This document shows positions 58,217-64,000 of a stretch of 64,000 nt of DNA, piece by piece. Each line of letters opens with the position of its first letter. Position 1 is the first letter of the stretch. Position numbers and translations under genes: made by a program. The notes under the pieces were generated by a model. It saw only the letters and a program-made list of their open reading frames with translations, did no database searches and had not been told where the DNA came from. The DNA comes from Burkholderiaceae bacterium. Lineage in GTDB: Bacteria > Pseudomonadota > Gammaproteobacteria > Burkholderiales > Burkholderiaceae_F. The stretch is from NCBI GenBank assembly GCA_022843955.1, contig JALHMQ010000014.1, positions 5,759 to 69,758 of the forward strand, given 5' to 3'.

Positions 58217-59257
58217 ATGCGCCTGGACGAACTGCGGCAACGCCTGCGCGACTGTGGCGCCAACCCGGCGCACGAGGCACTCGTGCTGCGCCACTGGCTG
58301 CAGGCGCTGCCGCCCGACAGCGGCCCGCGCCGACCCGCGCACTTCCTGCCACTGGCACTGCGCAACGCGCTGCCCACGCTGATCGGTGACGACAGCCCGC
58401 TCGCGCAGGTGCGCTCGGCCCACCCCGCCGAAGACGGCTCGGTGCGGCTGCTGGTGCAGCTGGCCGACGGCCAGACCGTGGAGAGCGTGCTGCTGCCGCG
58501 CGGCGGGCTGTGTGTATCGACGCAGGTCGGCTGCGCGGTCGGTTGCGTGTTCTGCATGACCGGGCGCGATGGTCTGCTGCGCCAGCTGGGGGGCGCCGAG
58601 ATCGTCGCGCAGGTGGCGCTCGCCCGCCGCCAACGCGCGGTGAAGAAGGTGGTGTTCATGGGCATGGGCGAGCCGGCGCACAACCTCGACAACGTGATGG
58701 ACGCGATCGAGCTGCTCGGTACCGAGGGCGCCATCGCGCACAAGAACCTCGTGTTCTCCACCGTGGGCGATGCGCGCGTGTTCGAGCGACTGCCGCAGGG
58801 GCGGGTGAAGCCCGCGCTCGCGCTGTCGCTGCACTCGACCTTCGCCGACCGGCGCGCGCGCCTGCTGCCGCGCGCACCGCGGATCGATCCGGCCGAGCTG
58901 GTCGACCTGGGCGAGCGCTACGCGCGCGCCACCACCTACCCGGTGCAGTTCCAGTGGACGCTGCTCGAAGGCGTCAACGACGGCGACGATGAAGTCGAAG
59001 GCATTGCCCGCCTGCTCGCCGGCAAGTACGCGGTGATGAACCTGATCCCGTACAACACGGTGGACGGCGCCAGCTTCACTCGCCCGAGCTGGGAGCGCGC
59101 CGCACACATGGCGCGCACGCTGCATCGGCGCGGCATCCTGACCAAGCTGCGGCACTCGGCCGGGCAGGACATCGACGGCGGCTGCGGCCAGCTGCGCGCG
59201 CGCGAGGTAGTGCTGCATCGTCGCCCGCCACGCGCCGACCTCTCGGCATCAGCCTGA
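58217..59257 (+). CDS. RlmN/Cfr-like radical SAM methyltransferase
   Basis: 346 residues. The RlmN/Cfr hallmarks are present: GLCVSTQVGC with the methyl-carrying Cys99, radical SAM Cys106, Cys110, Cys113 (CAVGCVFC), VVFMGMGEPAHNLDNV, ALSLHS, and Cys323 in DIDGGCGQL that resolves the protein-RNA link. RlmN methylates C2 of A2503 in 23S rRNA and A37 of some tRNAs; Cfr acts at C8 and confers antibiotic resistance. The N-terminal domain is short and divergent, so this is likely a paralogue with unproven RNA target. Starts 28 bases after the M61 gene. Confidence 0.87.
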   Translation: MRLDELRQRLRDCGANPAHEALVLRHWLQALPPDSGPRRPAHFLPLALRNALPTLIGDDSPLAQVRSAHPAEDGSVRLLVQLADGQTVESVLLPRGGLCVSTQVGCAVGCVFCMTGRDGLLRQLGGAEIVAQVALARRQRAVKKVVFMGMGEPAHNLDNVMDAIELLGTEGAIAHKNLVFSTVGDARVFERLPQGRVKPALALSLHSTFADRRARLLPRAPRIDPAELVDLGERYARATTYPVQFQWTLLEGVNDGDDEVEGIARLLAGKYAVMNLIPYNTVDGASFTRPSWERAAHMARTLHRRGILTKLRHSAGQDIDGGCGQLRAREVVLHRRPPRADLSASA

Positions 59258-59263
59258 CGGCAG

Positions 59264-59734
59264 CTAGTCGCGCACCTGAAAGATCGCTTCGATCTCCACG
59301 CTCATCCGGCCCGGTAGCGTGGCGACACCGATGGCCGAGCGCGCATGCGGGCCGATCTCGGCACCGAACACCTCAAGCAGCAGGTCCGAGCAACCGTTGA
59401 TCACGGCGGGCGGCTCGGCAAACTCCGGATCGGCGTTCACCATGCCCAGCAGCTTGACCACCGCCTGCACGCGGTCGAGCGAGCCGAGCGCATGCCGCAC
59501 CGTGGCGAGCAGCTGCAGGCCGATGAGGCGGGCGTGCGCATAGCCCTGCGCCACCGTGAGGTCGCGCCCGAGCTTGCCCACCAGCACCTGGCCGTCCGGC
59601 CCGAACGGACCCTGGCCGGCGAGGAACAGCAGATCGCCGGCGCGCCGATACGGCACATAGCTCGCCTGCGGCGACTGCAGCGTGGGCAGCGCGAGCTGCA
59701 GTTGAACCAGGCGTTGCTCGGCAGTCATCGTCAT
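59264..59734 (-). CDS. RidA/YjgF-family protein
   Basis: 156 residues. GDLLFLAGQGPFGPDGQVLVGKLG, YAHARLIGLQLLATVRHALGSLD and RSAIGVATLPGRMSVEIEAIF match the longer RidA-like subgroup (typical RidA is about 130). They hydrolyse reactive enamine/imine intermediates; the catalytic Arg of RidA cannot be placed with certainty here. Start ATG 59734 or 59728 (MTAEQ); longer frames up to 59818 overlap the sigma gene. Follows the sigma factor gene on the same strand, 62 bases away. Confidence 0.88.
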   Translation of the reverse strand: MTMTAEQRLVQLQLALPTLQSPQASYVPYRRAGDLLFLAGQGPFGPDGQVLVGKLGRDLTVAQGYAHARLIGLQLLATVRHALGSLDRVQAVVKLLGMVNADPEFAEPPAVINGCSDLLLEVFGAEIGPHARSAIGVATLPGRMSVEIEAIFQVRD

Positions 59735-59796
59735 GGCGGTGTGGGTGCGTTCGGGAGACAGCGGCATCATGCCGCGCCGCGCCTCTGCGCGTTCGA

Positions 59797-61077
59797 TCAC
59801 GCCGGCGGTGCAACGCACGCGTCGCGCTTGCGCATCAGCAGGCGGCGCGTGGCGGCGCTGTCCGCTGCAGAGATCGCGCTAGTCAGTGCGTGCTGCGCCG
59901 CCTGCATCTGCCCCAAGCGACGCAGCATCTCACCGCGCGCGGCGTGGCCGTAGCTCTGCATCGGCAGCGGCAGCGCCGCGATCAAGGCGTCGATGCGCTG
60001 CAGGGCAGCGGCCGGACCCGCCACGTAAGACAGCGCCACCGCGTGCGCGAGCCGTGTGGCCGGTGCGGCGTCGAGCTGCAGCAGCAGGTCGTACAGCGCA
60101 ACGATCTGGTCCCAGCGCGTCGCGGCGAAGCTGGGGGCCATGACGTACTCGCTGGCGATCCCCGCACGCAGATGCCAGGCCGACAGTGCCTGCGCACGCT
60201 GCGCGCGTTGCAGGTGCGCCAGCCCGGCGGCGATCATCGCCGTGTCCCACCGGCTTCGGTCATGGTCCTCCAGCAAGCGCCAGTCGCCCTGCGCATCGAC
60301 CCGCGCGCCGAGCCATGCGCATTGCAGCAGCAGCAACGCCGCCAGCGCGTCTGCATCCGGATGCGCGGTGGCGCCATGCGCGGCAAGGGCGCGCGCCAGG
60401 CGGATCGCCTCGCGACACAGGTCGGGCCGCTGCGCGGTGTCGTCCACTGTGGATGCGTAGCCCTCGCTGAACAGCAGGTGGATGGCGATCAGCGCCGCGT
60501 CGCGCCGAGGGGGCAGGTCGGCCCCCGCCGGCAGCATGACGGGCGCCCGGCGTGCGGCCAGCAGCTTGCGTGCGCGCGCGAGCCGCTGCGCCACCGCTGA
60601 CTCGTCACTGAGCAGGCCGGCGGCGATCTCCCGCAGGCTGAAGCCGCAGACCGTCTTCAGCGCCAGCGCCACCTGCGAGGCGACCGGCAGCGCCGGGTCG
60701 CAGCAGGCGAACAGCAGCGCGAGTTCGTCATCGGCCAGCTCGCCACCGAGCGTGGTCGGCGCGGCTGCGCCGCCGTCGCCCGGCGTGTCGGCGTGCTCAT
60801 CATCGAACGCGACTTCGCCGCTGCGCGTGCGCAGCGCATCGCGCAGGTGATTGCGCGCCACGGTGGTCAGCCAGGCCAGCGGCTCCTGCGGCTGGCCCGC
60901 GGTCGGCCACGCACGCATCGCCTGCAGCATCGCGTGCTGCACGGCATCCTCCGCCAGCGACGGATCGGCCAGCCGGTGCGTGCGCGTGAGCACGCCGACC
61001 AGCCGCCGCCACGCCTCGCGAAAGTCGAGCGAGGCGATGGGCGACGGGACGGACTCGGGACCGGGCGAGACCACCAT
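59797..61077 (-). CDS. ECF42-type RNA polymerase sigma factor
   Basis: 426 residues. Sigma region 2 (LADPSLAEDAVQHAMLQAM, EPLAWLTTVARNHLRDALR) and region 4 (TVCGFSLREIAAGLLSDESAVAQRLARARK) are followed by a C-terminal domain of about 220 residues with FSEGYASTVDD, as in ECF42 (DUF6596) factors that need this extension for activity. It has no anti-sigma gene beside it. Start ATG 61077; 28 more codons are open upstream. The YCII gene lies 26 bases upstream on the same strand, the usual partner. Confidence 0.92.
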   Translation of the reverse strand: MVVSPGPESVPSPIASLDFREAWRRLVGVLTRTHRLADPSLAEDAVQHAMLQAMRAWPTAGQPQEPLAWLTTVARNHLRDALRTRSGEVAFDDEHADTPGDGGAAAPTTLGGELADDELALLFACCDPALPVASQVALALKTVCGFSLREIAAGLLSDESAVAQRLARARKLLAARRAPVMLPAGADLPPRRDAALIAIHLLFSEGYASTVDDTAQRPDLCREAIRLARALAAHGATAHPDADALAALLLLQCAWLGARVDAQGDWRLLEDHDRSRWDTAMIAAGLAHLQRAQRAQALSAWHLRAGIASEYVMAPSFAATRWDQIVALYDLLLQLDAAPATRLAHAVALSYVAGPAAALQRIDALIAALPLPMQSYGHAARGEMLRRLGQMQAAQHALTSAISAADSAATRRLLMRKRDACVAPPA

Positions 61078-61103
61078 GCGCTCTCGGATCGTGGCTTGAC
61101 GCG

Positions 61104-61454
61104 TCAGACGATCTCGATCCGGCGCAGCTCGATCTCGTTGCCGCCGCGCAGATGCGGGCAATCGGCGATCAGCTTCACCGCCTCGTCGTACGACGCGGCC
61201 TGGATCAGGAAGGTGCCGCCGATCACGTCCTTGCTCTCGATAAACGGGCCGTCGGTCACGATCGGGCCGGCACTGCCGGCGCGCAGCCGCTTGCCGCCTT
61301 CGTCCGCCAGCTTCTGCCCGCCCACCAACCGCCCCTGCGCCGCCAGCTTCTGCGACCAGGCGCGGTACTGCTCGATGATCGCGCCCATCTCGGCGGGGCT
61401 CAGGGTGGCGTACTGGCTCGGGTCTTCACGCAACAGCAGCAGGTAGGTATCCAT
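61104..61454 (-). CDS. YCII/DGPF-domain protein, ECF42 partner
   Basis: 116 residues. MDTYLLLLREDPSQYATLS start, VTDGPFIESKDVIGG (the DGPF motif) and a final beta strand. GGAGAAGCCG before ATG 61454 fixes the start; the frame is open to 61625. YCII proteins of this type are usually encoded next to ECF42 sigma factors and are thought to be their targets, but their chemistry is not known. Confidence 0.9.
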   Translation of the reverse strand: MDTYLLLLREDPSQYATLSPAEMGAIIEQYRAWSQKLAAQGRLVGGQKLADEGGKRLRAGSAGPIVTDGPFIESKDVIGGTFLIQAASYDEAVKLIADCPHLRGGNEIELRRIEIV

Positions 61455-61917
61455 CGGCTTCTCCATGTGTCGATCAGGCGAACGCAAGACGCGCTCATGC
61501 GAATGACGGACGAACCGCTGCAGGCATGACGCAACGGGTGGAGAAAATAGCGTGTCGCGCCTGGTAAGGGGCTGCATCCGGGAATCGGGACCGCGGAGAG
61601 CGTTTGAGAATACCGACCGCGACAAAGGGGACGGTGGGGATCGAGTTCGACCCGATGCTGCTCTTCGAACGCGTACCGCGAACAGCCGCGATGCAACTTA
61701 AGCACTCGTCCGCGCCGATGATGGGACGGGCTGGTGAGCACTCCGGATCGGACGTTCAGCAGCCCATTGAGGGCTATCCGCCTGGAAGCGCGGGAATCGA
61801 GAGCTCTCATGCCGGTGCCGCGTTCAAGGCAGGACTCGCCTAGCCAGAAGGTGGATGCCGTACGCACAGCGCCGCCGCACGATGCAGTCGACGAAAATCT
61901 CGCCGTGGAGGGTGATG
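61455..61917. other. intergenic region before the PIN gene, no gene supported
   Basis: 463 bases between the divergent YCII and PIN-domain genes. Several open frames of 79-155 codons cross it, without ribosome sites or recognisable similarity. Codon pattern and G+C begin to shift here toward the accessory genes at the right end; no inverted repeat or target duplication marks an element boundary. Confidence 0.45.
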
Positions 61918-62961
61918 ATGATTCACGTGCTGATCGACACGTGCGTTTGGCTCAAGCTGGCCGAGGACCATCGGCACACACCGTTGTTGCAGGTGGTCAG
62001 TGGTGCGACGGCGCTCAAACGCATGGAACTGCTAGTGCCGCGCATCGTGCTTGATGAGTTCAGGCGAGCACGAGCGCGTGTGATCAGGACCGCAGAACGT
62101 AGTTCGGCGGCGCACTTTCACGAGGTGCGAAGATCCATCGACAAGGTTGGCGGTAACAGGCGGAAGCAATCCGCTGCGCTCAGTTTCCTAGCCGACGTGC
62201 AACACAAGCTGCCGCAGATCGGACGCCCCATAGAGAGCACCTTGGATGATATTGAAGAGCTTCTCACGAATGCCCAGATCATTGAAGCGAGCGACGCCGT
62301 GATGCTTCGGGCGGCAGACCGTGCCTTGCACCGCAAAGCGCCCTGCCATCGCGACAAGAACTCGATCGGTGACGCGATCATTCTCGAGACGTACCTTGCC
62401 CAGGCCGCCAAGAAGGCGAATGGGCGGAGGTACGCGTTCGTTACAGACAACTACACCGACTTCAGCGTGCCGAACGGTGACCGAAGACTTCCGCACCCTG
62501 ATTTCGCATCTGCGTTCAGCAAGATCAGGTCGATGTACTTCACGAACCTCGCAGACTGTCTGCGAAAGGTTGATCCATCGTTTGTGAGCGAGGTCGAATG
62601 GTTCGCAGCGCACGAGGAAACACGAGGCATCAGTGACTTGATGCGAGAGCACCAACTCCTTTTCGATCAGGTTTGGTACAACAGGCACAAAAACACTGAG
62701 TGGAAGATCGCGCACAACAAGATCAAGCTTGTGACGAAGGCTGAGTACGACAAGCTGATGGCGAAGGATCGCCGCAACCACGGGCGAGTCATCATCGACT
62801 CGGTATGGCAGCTGGGAAGGGCAGCAGCTCGCAAGTTGGAAGCGAAGCGAGGCAAGGACAACCTTGGGCCGTGGACTGACTTCGAGTGGGGAATGGTGAA
62901 TGGCAAGCTGTCTGCCATCCGTTGGATGCTCGGCGACGAGTGGGACATGCTCGACACTTGA
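61918..62961 (+). CDS. PIN-domain protein (DUF4935-like)
   Basis: 347 residues from ATG 61918, 5 bases after GGAGGG. The N-terminal half is a PIN nuclease fold: Asp7 in MIHVLIDTCVWL, VLDEF with the second acid, NSIGDAIILE and FVTDNYTDF with the third and fourth. The domain is longer than in VapC toxins (about 130) and its C-terminal part is Lys/Arg-rich, typical of DUF4935 proteins. It should cut RNA. No antitoxin-like small gene lies directly upstream. Lower G+C than most of the window suggests an accessory gene. Confidence 0.83.
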   Translation: MIHVLIDTCVWLKLAEDHRHTPLLQVVSGATALKRMELLVPRIVLDEFRRARARVIRTAERSSAAHFHEVRRSIDKVGGNRRKQSAALSFLADVQHKLPQIGRPIESTLDDIEELLTNAQIIEASDAVMLRAADRALHRKAPCHRDKNSIGDAIILETYLAQAAKKANGRRYAFVTDNYTDFSVPNGDRRLPHPDFASAFSKIRSMYFTNLADCLRKVDPSFVSEVEWFAAHEETRGISDLMREHQLLFDQVWYNRHKNTEWKIAHNKIKLVTKAEYDKLMAKDRRNHGRVIIDSVWQLGRAAARKLEAKRGKDNLGPWTDFEWGMVNGKLSAIRWMLGDEWDMLDT

Positions 62962-63148
62962 GGGAGTCGTATGCGGCGTTCACCTTCGGTCGTACAAGTG
63001 ATCGAACGATGAGTCCCGATCGGGAACGCCGGGATGCTGTGGATAAGGCTGTCTCTCGGATTGCCGGGATACTCGTACCGAAGGTGCGCTTCGCGCCGAA
63101 ATCGCAATGAATCGCAGGCCACTGTGAGCGGAAGTTGCCGCTGCTGCG

Positions 63149-63781
63149 CTACCAGACCCCGTCAATCGAAGGAGCATGCAGGACTAGCCTTCGCGTCGGC
63201 CCGTGAGTATCCGCCAGCATGAGGGCGGGCAACCGCTTTGGAGGGCGGCGGAACCATGCCTGGCAGGTTCTTACCAAGTCCTTGGACTGGACCGTCTGTT
63301 TGTCGAGCAGGCGCTCGGCAAGATCGCTGTCATGGTGCAGGAAGAACTCGCCAAGCTGCTGAATTGCACGGGGATCATGCTTGCGCCGCTGAAGGGGCTT
63401 CTGCAGCATCCGGCGCGGCACCTGCCAGTCCCGTCCCTCTGCCAGGAGGCTTTCGCCCAGGATCGGCGCCATAAAGTCGACTAGCCAGCCGTCGCACTCC
63501 ACCCACGCATGGAACGCCTCTTCATCGCTGACGAAGAGGCCGTTCTCCTCCCGTCCGTACAGAACGACGTTGGCCTTCGCCTCATCAACCATCAGCGCCA
63601 TGCAACCGGCGCTGATAGTGGCCCGAAGCTTGTAGTGGTCGCGAAGCAGTAGCGCTCCGACCGAAGCGAAGAAAATGCAGGCGCGGTGCGTCACCGCGAT
63701 GCCGGAGGTTTCCAACACGCTGTACGCGACCTGATAGATGCGCTGGTAATCCGGCAAAGCGATGGGTGGTCGTGCGGGCAT
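63149..63781 (-). CDS. DUF2026-like protein with possible Cys-His-Asp triad
   Basis: 210 residues. SAGCMALMVDE (Cys), EAFHAWVECDGWLVDFMAP (His and Asp) has the order and spacing of a transglutaminase/papain-like triad, as in DUF2026 proteins. No signal. Substrate unknown. It begins 17 bases after the end of the truncated gene at the window edge, same strand, so they are probably one operon. Confidence 0.75.
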   Translation of the reverse strand: MPARPPIALPDYQRIYQVAYSVLETSGIAVTHRACIFFASVGALLLRDHYKLRATISAGCMALMVDEAKANVVLYGREENGLFVSDEEAFHAWVECDGWLVDFMAPILGESLLAEGRDWQVPRRMLQKPLQRRKHDPRAIQQLGEFFLHHDSDLAERLLDKQTVQSKDLVRTCQAWFRRPPKRLPALMLADTHGPTRRLVLHAPSIDGVW

Positions 63782-63798
63782 GGGCGCCGTGCCTATCG

Positions 63799-64000
63799 CT
63801 AGCGAAGTAACTGGAGCAGCCGGTCCGAAACCGCTTGAGCCATCGTGGTCCGGCCTTCCTCGTTGTTGAGGTAGCGGATGTGCCGGATGTGGCGCAGGTC
63901 GAAGGGCACGTCGGTCTCGTGCTGAGTGAGCAAAATGACCTCCCTCCCGAGCGTGTGAGCGATGCCTGCCTCGTAGAACACGTTGGCGTTCTTGCCAGAC
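63799..64000 (-). CDS. C-terminal part of a nucleoside 2-deoxyribosyltransferase/TIR-like protein
   Basis: The 66 visible residues (SGKNANVFYEAGIAHTLGRE, then VILLTQHETDVPFDLRHIRHI) end at 63799; the start is outside the window. NVFYEAGIAHTLGR and PFDLRHIR are shared by a Rossmann-like group related to nucleoside deoxyribosyltransferases and TIR-like NAD-cleaving proteins, some of which are defence effectors. Only the tail is seen, so catalytic residues are not checkable. Followed by the DUF2026 gene. Confidence 0.6.
   Translation of the reverse strand, partial: SGKNANVFYEAGIAHTLGREVILLTQHETDVPFDLRHIRHIRYLNNEEGRTTMAQAVSDRLLQLLR

Noticed and set aside
55933-58761. A 942-codon open frame opposite the MocA-like, M61 and RlmN-like genes
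   Set aside because: Crosses three certain genes on the other strand, lacks a ribosome site, and shows no domain.
61604-61843. A 79-codon plus-strand frame before the PIN gene
   Set aside because: No ribosome site and no recognisable domain; left as intergenic.
62886-63110. A 74-codon frame overlapping the PIN gene end
   Set aside because: Starts inside the PIN gene in another frame and lacks a site; a shorter frame from about 63009 (34 codons) is also unsupported.

Overview
The window is a high-GC bacterial chromosome segment. Its one rRNA operon (16S, tRNA-Ile, tRNA-Ala, 23S, 5S, all on the minus strand, 38955-44137) reads as betaproteobacterial and Burkholderiales-like; I could not place it below order level by eye. 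Genes are tightly packed, often overlapping by 1-13 bases, and strong GGAGG-type ribosome sites support most starts. Long open frames lie opposite most real genes; these come from the base composition and are left out.

Layout. 1-2466: the 3' part of a UvrA-family ATPase gene carrying an in-frame palindromic repeat. 2479-13000: stress and respiration genes: two small exported proteins, a large-subunit catalase, a universal stress protein, a DUF2383 four-helix protein, a cyanide-insensitive-type bd oxidase (subunit genes I then II), an exported nitroreductase and a saccharopine-dehydrogenase-like reductase. 13089-19416: a plus-strand run of exported or unknown proteins (two tandem DUF4124 proteins, an amidohydrolase, a YtkA-like protein, a DUF1801 protein with a histone-like tail, a di-haem peroxidase, a lipoprotein, DUF2891). 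19601-26566: a CrtI-like flavoprotein, a six-cysteine secreted peptide, a PQQ sugar dehydrogenase, a CPA2 antiporter next to a glutamate-cysteine-ligase-like enzyme, and an alpha/beta hydrolase. 26773-34157: a minus-strand peptide/opine ABC importer operon (B, M20 amidohydrolase, A, C, lipoprotein, D, F). 34422-38824: an S41 protease lipoprotein interrupted by a one-base shift in a G run, an orphan second binding protein, and a lower-GC 2-oxoglutarate oxygenase preceded by seven copies of a 14-base tandem repeat. 38955-44530: the rRNA operon with promoter, boxA sites and terminator. 44531-48519: a crotonase and a PAS/GAF/GGDEF/EAL protein.

48678-59257 is all plus strand: DUF3429, an AcuI/YhdH reductase, a two-subunit molybdenum hydroxylase (IorAB-like), an exported methyltransferase-like protein, an amino-acid permease, a MocA-like cofactor nucleotidyltransferase that probably serves the molybdoenzyme, an M61 peptidase and an RlmN-like radical SAM enzyme. 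59264-61454 (minus) is RidA plus an ECF42-type sigma factor with its YCII/DGPF partner. 61918-64000 looks accessory: a PIN-domain (DUF4935) protein, and opposite it a DUF2026 protein behind a truncated nucleoside-deoxyribosyltransferase/TIR-like protein.

The observations I would check first are the 14-base repeat before the oxygenase, the G-run frameshift in the S41 gene, the secreted methyltransferase in the molybdoenzyme cluster, and the unexplained genes at the right end. No complete new multi-gene system is proven by the sequence alone.
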